Below are positions 46,193-63,299 of a DNA stretch of 64,000 nt, piece after piece (position 1 is the stretch's first letter; every line of letters begins with the position of its first letter). Below the pieces are notes generated by a model. It was not told the DNA's origin and ran no database searches. It was given only the letters and a program-made list of their open reading frames with translations. Location of the stretch: the NCBI GenBank assembly GCA_003586115.2, contig QVOM02000072.1, positions 268,919 to 332,918 on the forward strand. The letters run 5' to 3'. The DNA comes from Salvator merianae (lineage: Eukaryota > Chordata > Lepidosauria > Squamata > Teiidae). The position numbers and the translations under genes are program-made.

Positions 46193-46475
46193 ATGTGTAC
46201 TTTTTTCCCGATGTAGCGCTAAAATTTACCTTGTTGTTTGGCCCACCACACATGCACATAGGCTGGAAAAGAAAGCTGTGCATGCGTGGTGGCTGTGATC
46301 ACACACTTCCGGGTATTTCGTGCCCGCAAAATACCCAGAAGTGCATGGCTCCCTAAAGCACAATGGCAGCACAGTCCCCCTCACTGTCAGAACAACAGAC
46401 GATCATTCTGGAGGGGGGTTTCTCCGGAATATCACCTGTTGGTGCTTTATTCAGCTGGCGCCTGGAGTTGGCCCT
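46193..46475. mobile_element. Family B MITE, truncated at left
   Basis: GTAGCGCTAAAATTTACC, GGCTGGAAAAGAAAGCTGTGC, CCGGGTATTTCGTGCC and GGCGCCTGGAGTTGGCC match the right two-thirds of 56022-56460. Confidence 0.7.
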
Positions 46476-46484
46476 GGCTAAATG

Positions 46485-46768
46485 AATCAAATACTATCAT
46501 TGCTGCAGAGATAGTAGTTAAAGAGGACCATTTAAGAAAAATAATGTCATCCATGAAAAGGCTTAACAGTATCTCATTGTTTTGTGTTTTATACCCTCTT
46601 CAAACAAGGAATGGTTTTGTGCACCAGTGGCCCCAATACTAAAATAAATATTAGTGGCAAATATAGACAACCCTGTCTGATCTCTGCATTTGATTGGGAA
46701 AACATTCAAAATGTGATTGTTCATTCTAGTTTCTGCCTGAAGCAAGTACTGTAATACTTTGGCTGTAT
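46485..46768 (-). mobile_element. L1 LINE ORF2 reverse-transcriptase fragment
   Basis: On the minus strand it reads NVFPIKCRDQTGLSIF (the degraded GxRQGCPLSP block) followed downstream by LSLFMDDIIF, the L1 FADD catalytic block with Ala changed to Met. Degenerate with stops. Confidence 0.75.
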
Positions 46769-47171
46769 GAGCCTGTTTGCATTTTGTGGAGGACTGCATG
46801 ATCAGAAACAGACTCCAGATGCTCCTGATTGATCCTAGCTGTAGAGCACTAAATCATACTCCACAGCTGTACTGGGAGCAGCTGGACTGCTCCTGGTACA
46901 GTTCTTCTGCACCTGCTTCTGGGTGTGAACACATGGCCGCACCTTCATGATCTGCAGTGTTGCCAGTCGCCATGGCAGTGACTGGATGCTTCCCAGGCAC
47001 AGCCATGGTGAGGAACACAAGTAGGATGCCAACATTCATACCACAAATGCTGGTATCCTGCTGATATTCTGTTCTAAGACCTCAAAGTGCAGACCGTGTC
47101 CATGCTGCGGAGTTAATTTCACCTTAGAACAGGATAATTATCCTGTTCTAAGCTGGAAAGTGCAACAGGCC
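46769..47171. mobile_element. Family D MITE
   Basis: Left AGCCTGTTTGCATTTTGTGG, right GGAAAGTGCAACAGGCC. Inside are ACTCCACAGCTGTACTGGGAGC and a hairpin near the right end (TTAGAACAGGATAATTATCCTGTTCTAA, split here by description as two TTAGAACAGGATAA-type arms). Confidence 0.65.
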
Positions 47172-47179
47172 CTCTGACT

Positions 47180-48080
47180 GATAAAAATTTGTGGCCAAAT
47201 GGAAATGCCTTAAGAGTTTTCAGTAGATAATCATGTTGAAAGAATCAAAGGCCTTATAGAGACCCAAATTTGGGGGGAATGATGGATACAATTTACTGTT
47301 CTTTACATACTTGAATGCATATATTTTTAAATCAAGGACGTAACTCTAACACTGGTTTACAATTCCTAAACACCCATTGGTTAGATGAGTTCTAAACTGG
47401 ACATTTATTTCACAATTAGTGTGTCCTAGTTGTTCTTCTTAGGGAGACTGATAGAAATACTGTGAGCCACTGAAACTCAATAAGAATAGAGAACGTTTAT
47501 TAGGATGATCTGTGGATTAGAACTGCCAGGAAGCATGGAGGCTTAGACTAGAAGCCTCCCTTTGATCTCTCCAAACTACGTTTCAAACCATGAAGGATCA
47601 AAATGTGGTTTGGAGAGATCAAAGTGAAGCTTCTGGTTGGAACCTCAACTCTCTCCTATTCAAAGGTGGATTGCTGGGTTGCATCTTTTCCCCACAACTG
47701 TTTAAAGCCTGAGCTGAATGCCGAATAAAAGCTTTAAAAAAGGAAATCTAGATTTAAATATCTCTCAGTTACATTATTGTTTACAATCCAGATATGCATA
47801 CTATTCTGTAAGTGTTGAAGGGAAGCAGTTCTCAGCTTAAATATTTACCATGTAGAGTTTGATGATTGATGATTTGATAAATATTTACCATGTAGAGTTT
47901 GATGATTTTTTATATAGATAAATTTGCAAGCTGGAATAATTAACAGTAAAAATAAAGATGCCTTTCAGTTAAACTCAGCTTCCAGTGACTCTAAGATTAC
48001 ATTCATGCCGTTTTCTTGGCAACAGTACAGAAGTCATTTGCCATTATTGTCTTTTGGAGAGTTGCTGGGAATTGAACCTA
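47180..48080. other. Gene-free stretch with short hairpin
   Basis: About 47548-47635 is an inverted repeat (TTTGATCTCTCCAAAC / GTTTGGAGAGATCAAAG). 47840-47910 holds an imperfect direct repeat of TAAATATTTACCATGTAGAG. No gene. Confidence 0.5.
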
Positions 48081-48084
48081 TGGC

Positions 48085-48405
48085 TGTATCCAGACATCGC
48101 TGACTTATTTCCCTATATTTGGATATTCCAGAATAAAGCAAGATTGTTTGTTTGTTTGTCTGCATTTTTATCCTGCCCTATACCTGAAGGTCTCAGGGTA
48201 GGTTATCACAATAAAAAAATAGAACATAAAAGGCACATAATAAAGCAGTAGCCTGAAAGTGGGTAGGGAAAGCTGTATCTTGGAGCCAAAGGCAAGGGTA
48301 AATAGGTGCGTCTTCATTGCTCTCCTAAAGATGTAAAGCAAAGAAGCTTGACGCTTTATCCATGCTTTATTCTGGAATATCCAAATATAGCAGAATAAGT
48401 AAGTG
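48085..48405. mobile_element. Palindromic MITE with an L2 tail nested in its centre
   Basis: The outer arms CTTATTTCCCTATATTTGGA...CCAGAATAAAG and CTTTATTCTGG...TCCAAATATAGCAGAATAAG are inverted repeats. Between them (about 48145-48345) lies a reversed L2 3' tail (GAAGGTCTCAGGGTAGGTTA). Confidence 0.75.
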
Positions 48406-48530
48406 CCATCTGCATGCTGCCTGGGACTTTCTGCCTACACTGCAGGTGCTCTATTAGTGAATCACAAACCTTCCCACAATAACTGTACTCATCACCGCAT
48501 TCTTGGGAGGACACATCGCAAACTAAGCTA

Positions 48531-49708
48531 GGCCGCGGTCCGACATCGTAAATTTAATCCATATCAGAAGAGTACAAGGACTGAATTCGTCTTCTGATAT
48601 TTCCCACAGTTACACTTTAACACGGACTCAATTCGTACTTGCTCGTTCCCACACTGATATTTCCCATGCTTGGCACGGAGAAACAGTACCGTTTCTGCCT
48701 CCACCCCTCGTCAAATTCTCCTCCTTGTGCAGTCAATGACTGGCTGCAGTCCCAATGTTCAAATCTTGACGTCACAGGAGCGGAAAAGTCAAGCTCCACT
48801 CTCCATATGTCCCCGCTGCTGCCTCAGAACATGGATTCAATTGGCAGCATTACTAGTCATTCGTCATTTGCTTCTTCTCCCCACTACAGCCTCTATCTAT
48901 GCAAGCAGAACTTTAAGACTATGTATACCGCACAATTAAGCTTTTTAAAGGGCTGATGGCGATTTCTGCTCCCTTGCAAGTGCACTTTTGCGCAATTGTG
49001 CAATTTAAAAGTAACACAAAAGCAGGGAGAGGTCTGTGACAAAGGGGAAACGTGGGGAGGGAACGTGGGGGGGGCTCTATTATTTGATAGTGCAGTTCAT
49101 CGCCAGCAAATGGACTCTGCCTCATCTCCCCCCAAGACATCTGCAGCGGCATGTGTCCCCGCTGTGTAGCTGTGTGCTCCCAACGGCAAAACTCATCTTG
49201 AGCGGGTTCTTTGTTGGGGCAAGAGGACTGCAACCTCAAACAGGCGCAGTTTATTTTTTGGTTTAAAGAGCAGACGGATTTCTTCCTGGCAGTGTCGAAT
49301 GGGGGATAAAGAAAGAGAAAGGACCGCAGCTTAGCAAAGTAAAAAGGAGGATGGTTTCTTTTCTCCTAGCAGCGACGGAAGGGGGGATGATGGAGGCGGA
49401 GGAAACTACTGCGCTTCCTGCCCACCCACAAAGTCTGTCATTGGATGGCACAAAATGGGGATCCCTCCCTCTGCACGCCCCCCCAAAAGTACAGTCCCTC
49501 CCAAATAGTCTTCTTCCCCATTCCCACACCACAAAGTAAAGCGCGCTAGCGATCTGGAACGACTTGAGAACTCATTACATCTGAATATAAAGTAGTCCGG
49601 ATTTTGCCAATTTAGTCCAGAAAAACTACGGAATGGCAAGATCATGTCAGGCCAGCGGGAACTGAAGACGGCCTGTAAACTGATTAAATGCCGTGTCGGA
49701 ACACGGCC
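48531..49708. mobile_element. Family A element, complete, 1178 bp, CTA target duplication
   Basis: Left terminus GGCCGCGGTCCGACATCGTA; the right terminus, complemented, is GGCCGTGTTCCGACACGGCA, so the inverted repeats are about 28 bp with TTTAAT inside. CTA flanks it on both sides (48528-48530, 49709-49711). A 3-bp duplication fits PIF/Harbinger. No transposase-like frame is present. Confidence 0.9.
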
Positions 49709-49719
49709 CTAGAATGCAA

Positions 49720-51220
49720 TATGAAGGTTTATGTCACCAAAAATTGTGGATAAAAATGAACTTGACCAAAAACTAGGTTTGGTCTGACAATGAAACATTC
49801 AGCCACATTGCATCTCAGCACGATCTTAATGTTGGTAACCACACCCGCGTGCTGCAAAACCTACTGCAGAATTCCTACACCATTTGAGACAGTTCCACTG
49901 CAGGCACCACCAAATATATTTAGTGGGCAAAAATATGACAGCAGCACCATAAGGAAACTGCAATCCTGAAAAAAGTTGGAATCCCACAGATCTCCAACCA
50001 CCCTCAGTGTGCTCCAATGCTTCTCTGAAACACTTCCATTATCTGGGCAGCCATTTGTGGGATTGTTGACAAAACACGGTCCCAGATGTGGAGGATCTAA
50101 GGGTCTTTCTGCGTGGTGTAGGTTATCTTGTGCCATGCTGGCCCAGAATAGACAACCTGGCCCAAAATTGATCAGGCTGCCACTGCTGAGCACCAAGGAC
50201 CATCCGCTTCGCAGACAGCCCATTCTGGCCCAACTCAAAATTTGCCAGCCAGGACTGCTTTTGCTGGGCACCCTGAGGCAGTGCACCTACAAAGCTGCTT
50301 TTGGGTGCCTGACAATATTGTGGTGCGCATGGTATTCTGGTCCACTGCCCACATGGTGCCCACATATGAACCACTGTTCTGGTATACCAGGTAGATCGCT
50401 GCATGGGCCATGCTATGGTTCCATTTTTGTCTTGTAGTTCACTCCAAAGGCTTGTCCTGTGTGGGCGGAGCAGTCTATCGGGATATGTGGCTTCTTGGTA
50501 GATCATTTCCATAATGTAGAAAATGTGGTCTAGTGATCCCACTGTGTTGTTTACCAAACCATTGTGGACACTGCTGAAATCTCCCCTAGCCCTGTGGGTC
50601 TTGATTAAGGACTGGGCCTTTAGGAATACTACATGTTCAACGAGGCAATACCAGATGTATTCTGGGACCACATGGTCCACATGTCAGAGCTTTCTCTGGG
50701 AGGCATGTCCTCCTATGGAATGTGTTAGCTACATGGACCATAAACCTGGTCCACTCTGAGGTGCAAAAACTGAACCCAGGAGTGCTCCAGTGGGAGACCA
50801 TTTTAAAGTGGTCTCCCTTATAGCCTAAGGCTGAATTCCATTTCTGCCACTGCTATGTGGACAGCTGGTGGTGGTACAAACAGAGACCATACTCTGTTCC
50901 AGATCCTGGTGATATTTCACCAGGCTCCAGAAACATCCCACTTCCAGGGCCATTCCTGGGAACGTTGCTCAACCCTCTTCAGCTTGCAGTTTCAAAGCTG
51001 AGGAACTTTTCATTCTTCTGCTCCAAAGACATTCTCCTGTCAAGACAGGGTATCCATCATGCAGGCAGTGCCCTGTCCCATTCTTGGACCAATCAGTCAA
51101 AAACAATCTCCATGGCACACACCAGGGAACACAATGCAGAAGCTGCCTTAGGGTTCCTGGACCCAAATCCTAATAGGATATGAAAGCTTGCTGTGACCAG
51201 TTCTTGGAGGAAAAGTAGAC
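49720..51220. other. Gene-free, MITE-like sequence downstream of SCGB-5
   Basis: 50100-50820 contains GGGTCTTTCTGCGTGG and many self-complementary words (TGGGACCACATGGTCCAC, GGTCCAC), suggesting an inverted-repeat element. Overlapping long frames on both strands have no family motif. Confidence 0.4.
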
Positions 51221-51225
51221 TAGAA

Positions 51226-51295
51226 ATAAACACATACACACATACATACATACATACATTCATACATACATACATACATACATAAATACATGAAT
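51226..51295. repeat. (CATA)n microsatellite
   Basis: Tetranucleotide array with two small interruptions, in the 3' flank of SCGB-5, about 290 bp past its stop. Confidence 0.92.
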
Positions 51296-51581
51296 AATTC
51301 ATAAAATGTGTGATGGGATTTTTGAATCAGTGTGTAATATTTAACTGTTACAAAGAACATTTATCATTCAAAAATGGAATGAAACACAGAAATTCTAAGA
51401 AATAAGTGTAATGATAAAAGTAAGGAGAATTTACAAACTTCGTTTGAGATTTCTATAGGTCTCCTTTGACATGATTAGTGCCTCAAAAGGGTTAGAAATC
51501 TTGATCAGAGACAGCATAAAGAGAATGGTAGGTCAGGATATGGAATTAACCCGGCTTCATCCAAATGTCTAACATTCTTGC

Positions 51582-56966
<5,385 letters not shown>

Positions 56967-57035
56967 GGTGGAGAAAAAGCCTTGATATGACTTACCAGAT
57001 GCAGTGAAAATGTTTAGGATCTTTAGCTGCACAGC

Positions 57036-57042
57036 ATATATA
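57036..57042 (-). promoter_or_regulatory. SCGB-5 TATA box
   Basis: ATATATA on the + strand (TATATAT on the minus strand), about 70 bp upstream of the ATG at 56966. No CCAAT box like that of SCGB-1 and SCGB-3 is seen within the next 100 bp. Confidence 0.6.
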
Positions 57043-57059
57043 CATCCACCTATCAACCC

Positions 57060-58050
57060 ACTCACAGTCAGAGAAGGAAAGGAGGCACCTAGAACTCCAC
57101 CCCATTAAAGCACAAAAGGCCATGAGATCTTATCCATATTTTTTATCTTTCCCATTTCCTCATAGAAAGAAAATAAGGAGGAGAAAAGGTTAGGTTTACA
57201 TTTTTTAAGGAAACACGTTCCAAAGGATAGAGGATTGCTTCACACACTACAAAATTAACAAGCACTGTTTGATTACTATAGCATACAAGATTTCCTTGGC
57301 ATTAAAATAGATTCCATATTTGTATTTACTACAGAAATCGAGGTCCAAGTTTGTCTCCTGCTCCTGAACTGCCCTGCCGAATGTGCATAGGATTTAAAAA
57401 AGGAAGCTAAAATTAATATTGCAGCTAGAATATAAATTGTAGTGGGAGATCACTGCTTAGATAGGGAGCTTACTGGTGTTTGAATTACCTATCCTATTTT
57501 GCAGTCCTTGACTGTTTTCAGACCTGAGGTTATTGCACAAAATTTGTGCTGAATTATGCAGATTTTCAGCATTGTCCACAGAGTATCATCTTCATCACAC
57601 TGTCATCGAACTACCAGCCAATATTCTATGGACAATGTCCACATGATGCTATTGTCAAAGGCTGGCCCAAGCTTTTCTTCACTTTATTTCAGATTTCTTC
57701 AGATTATCTGAGGGTGAATTCCTGCAGTTGAATAGCAATTTATCACAACTGCCTCAGGAGGTAACTATGTACAAGTTTTACCTTGCATTGCATCAATTTG
57801 TGCAACAGAGAAATCACACCAAAAAAAAAGAACTCGTGTCTAATGTGCAATATTTTCTTTCCATTCTGTGTTTTCTGCAGAGTGGGTTTTTTCTATATAG
57901 AAAGCATGCTGTATATTCCCACACAGGGGGCTTGTGTTATAGAGGTTAGGTGTGGGTGTTCCAGGGGTGGATGGGTGGGCAGTAGACATACATTATCTGT
58001 ATCGTTTTGTGTTCATTCTTCAAAATTTAAACGGATTTCCTATTAAAGCA
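57060..58050. other. Intergenic upstream of SCGB-5, no gene
   Basis: AT-rich unique DNA without exon or repeat signature. Confidence 0.45.
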
Positions 58051-58052
58051 GG

Positions 58053-58140
58053 GGGTAAGGATTCAGTGTAGGCAGGTTCTTAGTGTAGTCAGGTTCTCAG
58101 TGTAACCGGGCTCTCAGTGTAGCCAGGCTCATAGTGTCAG
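58053..58140. repeat. About 19-bp tandem repeat
   Basis: Four to five imperfect copies of a unit like AGGTTCTCAGTGTAGCC. Confidence 0.8.
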
Positions 58141-58159
58141 AATCACTACCCCAGGCCTC

Positions 58160-59130
58160 ATTCACAAGATATAGACAAAGAGTAGGCGAAACATGCTCTC
58201 AAGCTTTATTTGATAACAGAATACAAAGAGACAAGTTGTGTCCAGAGTATATATCAAACTGCTATTCCTGCCTTCTCTTCTGTTCATAGTTCCCATAGAC
58301 CAGTTGGTTCCCATAATACAAGCTGTAGTTCCCAAAACAACAAGCATTTCTCAACCTCTTTATCAGCCTACCAGAGTTAACTATGACAGAGGAGAAAGGT
58401 GGGACTGTGAGAAATACTAACTGGTATGGCTGAGACTGGGATACAGACAAAGGTGGAAGTGCAGTGGATACATTCAGGGTGCTTCCACTGCGCTTCCATT
58501 TTTGCCTGTATCCCAGACCAGCACCAAACACCCCACGGCCAATGCTACAGAACTCTAGGGCACTGGATCCTCTTCTAGCTCAATCTTCTCCAGTCCCACA
58601 CCAGAGCACGGAAACAAGCAAGTCCTGTCTGCCAGCAGGGATGCAAGCAGGATCTATTACTCTCTAGCCCCACTGACATCCACAATACCCTAATTTGGTA
58701 TCTAGTTCTGGATTTACACATCACTGTGCCAGGATGTGGAGCTAATCATACATTGATTGAAACCACTTTGATTGACAAATTCCAGCTCCACAGCATTAAA
58801 CTGGCAGAACCAGTCATTTTGATAACTTATGATGGCTCGGAGAGCCAAAAGCTGGTCACATATGGAACAATTCCCCTCAAAACTAGGGTCTCCTACCTCG
58901 TGGAGGAATTATACTTCCTCGTGGTCCAAACCTCTTATTATTCAGTGATTCTAGGGGCAGACTGACTGAGAACCACTTGTTACAGAAACTACAGCTTGGA
59001 TTATGGGAACCAGCTAGACTATGAGAACTGTGATGAAAAGGCAGGAATAGAAGTTTGATATATACTCTGGGCACAGCTTGTCTCTGTGTTTTCTGTTATC
59101 AAGTAAATCTTGAGAGCGTCTTCCTACTTT
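58160..59130 (+). mobile_element. Ty3/gypsy-type retroelement relic: protease domain between inverted repeats
   Basis: 58720-58968 reads a retropepsin-like segment of gypsy type: a degraded active-site loop (the D-S-G-A start replaced by GCGANHTLIE), then a V-x-x-YDGS flap-like region and a closing SYYSVILGAD, typical of the domain end before LGADWL. It stops at once after that. The 58168-58350 and 58975-59130 segments are inverted copies of each other (AAGCTTTATTTGATAACAGA / TCTGTTATCAAGTAAATCTT), which is not the direct-repeat layout of normal LTRs. Not functional. Confidence 0.7.
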
Positions 59131-59295
59131 CTGTGAATGGAGCCTGGATGCTGATTCTGGGAAACTCATTTCTTTTCCTCTACAGGTTTACAAGGCATGT
59201 GCAGCTTCCTTCATGTGCACATACACCCCGGCCCATTTTTTTATCATAGTTCATACATGGCAGTGTTTTCCTTCTTTCTTGAAACAGTCACTTTT

Positions 59296-59515
59296 GGGGC
59301 CTGTCTACACCAAAGTTTTAATCTAGCTTCAGGCCACTTCCCGAATGAGAGAACACATCAGCAAAGCGACAAACGGTTTTCTCTCTGCATTATCTAAGCC
59401 AGAAAATTTACCATGGGCTTGATAATGTGGGAGGGGGGAAATAAATAGTCACTCTTTTGATGTTTTCTCTCACTCAGAAAGTGAACTAAAGCTGGATTAA
59501 AACTTAGGTGTAGAT
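59296..59515. mobile_element. Family C palindromic MITE
   Basis: GGGGCCTGTCTACACCAAAG...TTTTAATCTAGCTTC mirrors GAACTAAAGCTGGATTAAAA...CTTAGGTGTAGATGG. Same family as 16288-16511. Confidence 0.75.
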
Positions 59516-59799
59516 GGTGTAGATGTGTGTATTCCTTTATGGTATGGTAGTATCTGTATCAAACAAATGGTGCTCACCCCTTCCAACATTACGAATCTAT
59601 AATTACATAATTTTAAATTAAGAAATACAGTATTGGGGTGTTTTGTGCTTGCTTCCTTTTTTCTGTTGATTGTTAGAGTTGATTGCCTGGTTTGGTTAAC
59701 TGTTAAATTGCTAAACAGCCGCCAATGCCACCATGTGCCTCAGACAAGTGCTAACCTGTTTCTATTGAACTTCTGCTCTCCACTCTACTTACCTGAAAT

Positions 59800-60410
59800 A
59801 TATAGCAAGGGGGTCTAATAGCACCTTAGAGACAAACAAGGAAAAAGAAATTGGTAGCACGAGATTTCGCAGACTAAGCCTACATCTTCAAATGCATTAA
59901 TTTGATAAAGTAGGCTTAGGCCGGCTCCAGACACCAACCAAATAACGCAGCAACAAGCAATATTCTGGAGAAAAGCACCTCTGGAACTATTGCTTGCTGC
60001 CTAAGCAACGTGGGCCCCATGCTATCTGTGTGCATTTTTGTGGTGCACACATCCAGGTATTTTGCTGGCCCCAAACACCCATAAGTGCGCAATCATGACC
60101 CCCATGTGCACAGTGACCACAGCAAAGATGGCATCTCCATCCAGAAAGTACGTAATAGCACTATTTCAGGAAAAAACATCATGAGAGTTGGGTTTTCCTG
60201 AAATAAGCTATCGTGTGTTTTAGGGGATAAAGTGTAGCTTTGGTGGGGTTACCACAGATACGTGTGGCAATCCCACCATAGCAGCACGATAATGGTGCTA
60301 TATTCCCCCCATCTGCAAGTGCCTTAGTCTACAAAATCTCACACTAGCAACTTCTTCTTTTTTTGCTAGTCTCTAAGATGCTCCTAGACCCCCTTGCTAT
60401 ACTGATCCAG
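59800..60410. repeat. Inverted repeat pair split by a family B MITE
   Basis: 59800-59885 (AGCAAGGGGGTCTAATAGCA, CTTAGAGACAAAC, GCACGAGATTTCGCAGACTA) is the reverse complement of 60325-60408 (GTCTACAAAATCTCACAC, GTCTCTAAGATGCTCCTAGA, CCCCCTTGCTAT). The family B copy sits in the loop. Confidence 0.8.
59919..60323. mobile_element. Family B MITE with TTA target duplication
   Basis: GGCCGGCTCCAGACACC to CATCTGCAAGTGCC, TTA on both sides (59916-59918, 60324-60326). TTA/TAA is the favoured PIF/Harbinger target. Confidence 0.82.
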
Positions 60411-60429
60411 ACTAACACAGCTATGTCTG

Positions 60430-61480
60430 AATTCTGAAATATATAGGTTCTTCTCATCCCCTAACCATCCAAACTGTCATTTCTTTAAACATTTTGATAT
60501 CCCCTTTCGTTTCAGATGCTAGGATAATATAGAAGAGGCTCATCAACATGGTGCCAATCTTGTGGTGGCACTCCTCAAGTGCCCACAAAGCTTGTGAGCT
60601 CCCTGTTCATTGCCTGGCAGAAAGAAAGTTGGTATCCCATAGTACAGAACAATACACAGTAAATACAACAATGTAAATGTTAGAAGGCATCAATTAAAAC
60701 CATTACACAGGCTGAATGTAGATGATTTTAAACACCTGGGGCAAAAAGACGTGAGCGATGGAGAAGGCAGATGCCAAATGGATTACTAAATGGGCATCAT
60801 AAAGTATTCCAAAGTGACAGAGTCACCACTAAAAAGGCTCCCTCTCTTGTGACTGAGTTACATATCACAAGTTATTGGAAATGGACTTCAGCAGATCCTA
60901 AGGCACCACCAGCCTGCCTTGGAGACTAGTATGGGATGAGACTTTCTTCCCAAATATTTGAATTCCAGGCAATGTGAATCTCAGTATTCATTGCCAATAA
61001 CTTCATTGGCCTCCATCATTTTAAAAATCAAATACTTAAACAAATCTCAATACCTTACCCCATTGCTCCCATGTATGTAAAGGATATCCAAATATCTAAA
61101 TTGTTTTAGCAACAGTATAAACCAGTTGTCCATTTTTTTAAAAAAAATCAATAAATGGTGACTAACTTCTTTCATATAGCTATAAAAAGGTGTCCAGTAA
61201 AATGTCTGCAAGATAAGGCAGAAGAATCATTTAAAGATGTTTAAAATAGATAAACTGACTTATATCTCAATAATGCCAGTAATACCAGACAAGCAGGCTA
61301 GCAAGTGACATTTTTTCAAAATTTTCTAACTCTTCAACCAATTCCAGTGACACAGACAGGACAGAGGGCACAGAGTTTTGTCCTAGTAATTTCCAGAGCG
61401 ATTTCTAGTCTCTAGCGGCAGAGACTTGTGGAATGCTTCTGAAAAAATACCTCAGGGCTGAGGCCCAGCTGGAAACTGAT
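60430..61480. other. Intergenic, no gene
   Basis: No open frame of note and no recognised transposon protein; part may be older LINE sequence. Confidence 0.4.
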
Positions 61481-61484
61481 TTTC

Positions 61485-61905
61485 CAATGAGTTTATAAAA
61501 TCATGCATGGTGTGAAAAAGGCAGATACAGGGGTCTCTCTATGAAGCTGATGGGCAGGAAAGTTAGGACTGAGACAGGGAAGTATTTTTTTACCTAGTGG
61601 GTCATTGGTCTATGAAATTTACTATGAGAGAAGGTGGTGATGGCCAGTAGCGTGAATGACTGTAAGAAGGAGTTGAATAAATTCATGGAGGTGTATCAGT
61701 TACTACTAAAATGATTGCCTAAGTACCATCTGAACTGGAGAGCTGGACAGGATGCTTCAAATGGCCATTTGCAGGGAGTCAGTGATGGTTTCACTCTCCC
61801 CTTCCGCGTGAGAATGCCCAGAAGCAAATGGTGGCCCACAGTGCAAGACAGGGTGCCGGACTAGATGGGCCATGTCATGATTCAGCAGGGCTTCTCTCAT
61901 GTTCT
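61485..61905 (+). mobile_element. CR1/L3-type LINE 3' end
   Basis: ATAAAATCATGCATGGTGTG, AAAGTTAGGACTGAGACAGG, GATGGCCAGTAGCGTGAATG, AATTCATGGAGGTGTATCAG and CCGGACTAGATGGGCC, CAGCAGGGCTTCTCTCATG give the complete 3' order. This serves as the local reference for the reversed copy at 25964 and the split copy at 42445. Confidence 0.85.
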
Positions 61906-62819
61906 ATTATGTTACCAATGTTTTGGTCTGTAGCAGATCAAAACACCATTTGGTAGGACCAAAGTGGAGGATTCCAATTAAAGGTTTGCTCTACCACCAT
62001 TGCTCTTATAGTCTCCAAAGCTGTGGCCACATGTAGCAAAAAAAAAAAAGGGTGCAATCCCACATCATAAACTTAATCCATATTTGAGGAGAACAGGGAT
62101 TGCGTAAGTGTTCTGGTCATTCCCATGTTTGCATTATAACACGGACTCAATTCGGACTTGTTTGTTCTCGCACTTCTGTCCAAATTCCCTTCCCTGTGCA
62201 GTAAGTGATTGGATGCAGTCCCAGTGTTCAAATCCTGACTTCACAGGGGTGGGAAAGTCAAACTCCATGCTTCGTATTTCCCTGCTGCTGTATCAGAACA
62301 TGGATTCCTTTGGTGGCGTTACTGGTTATTTTCCGTTTGCTCCTTCTCCCTTTCCAACTACATCCATCCAAGCAGAACTTCAATTCCACATCTACCATAC
62401 AATAAACTTTCTTTAAGGACAGATCTCAATTTCTGCTCCTTTGTCATTGCACTTTTGCACAATTGCGCAATTTCAAAGTAGCGTAAAAGTGGGGAGAGGT
62501 TAGTGAAAAGAGGGGAATGTGAGGGGGTCCGTTACTATGATAGTGAAGGTAGTGGTCAGCAAATGGACTCTGCCTCACCTCCCTCTGAGTCATCCACAGC
62601 AGCAAGTGTCCCACTATGTAGTTGTGTGCTGCAGGTAGCAAAAGTGATAGTGATATGGATCATTATTAAGGTAAGAGGACTGCATCCCCAAACAGGTGCA
62701 GCCAAGGTGTACACCAACCAGCATGCACCCCCACCCCCTGGCATTCTTGAAGAAAGCTGCACTGTGCTGTTTGTCCTAGAGCTACTGAAGCACAGTACCG
62801 GTTTCGCATAAAAGTCCTC

Positions 62820-63240
62820 CTTTTTAAAAAAATTATTTTATTTTGAAATACATAAAACATATATCTTATTCCCAAATGGGTGTGTTCATATAGATGAACT
62901 TCATTCATTATGTTTTAGCTTCCCCCCTTTTTCAAAAGTTTCTTCTAGATTTCTTATTTCATGCCCCTCCTGGTTTCCCTTCTTCAGACCTGTCTTCTTT
63001 CATCTTTATTCTTCAAAACCAGAGAGAGAGCAAGTTCATTCTCTAATTCTTGTAGAAAGTCAATAAAGGGTTTTAAATTTTTAACAAACTTATCCACAGT
63101 CTTTTTTCTCAATAAGTTAGTCAATTTGTCCATCTCTGGGAGATCCAACATTTTAATCAAATAGTTATATACCATAGGTATTTTATCTCTTTTCCATTTT
63201 TGTGCATAGACAATTCTAGCTGCAGTCACTATGTTTTGAA
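62820..63240 (-). mobile_element. L1 LINE ORF2 C-terminus and 3' UTR fragment
   Basis: On the minus strand 63229-62984 reads MTAARIVYAQKWKRDKIP, YLIKMLDLPEMDKLTNLL and KPFIDFLQEL, the conserved C-terminal segment of L1 ORF2. The 3' UTR follows toward 62820. Confidence 0.85.
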
Positions 63241-63299
63241 TTAAAACATTAATGCTATCAAAGTTGCCCTCTACAACACCTAGTAAATAAAATTCGGTT

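Noticed and set aside
45094..48956. Similar 80-105 aa frames shared by family A copies (for example at 45094 and 48639)
   Set aside because: The frame is not intact in all copies and changes look noncoding; most simply explained by shared repeat DNA.
50123..50680. 185-aa minus-strand frame and 153-aa + strand frame at the same place
   Set aside because: Overlapping frames in inverted-repeat-like sequence without domains.
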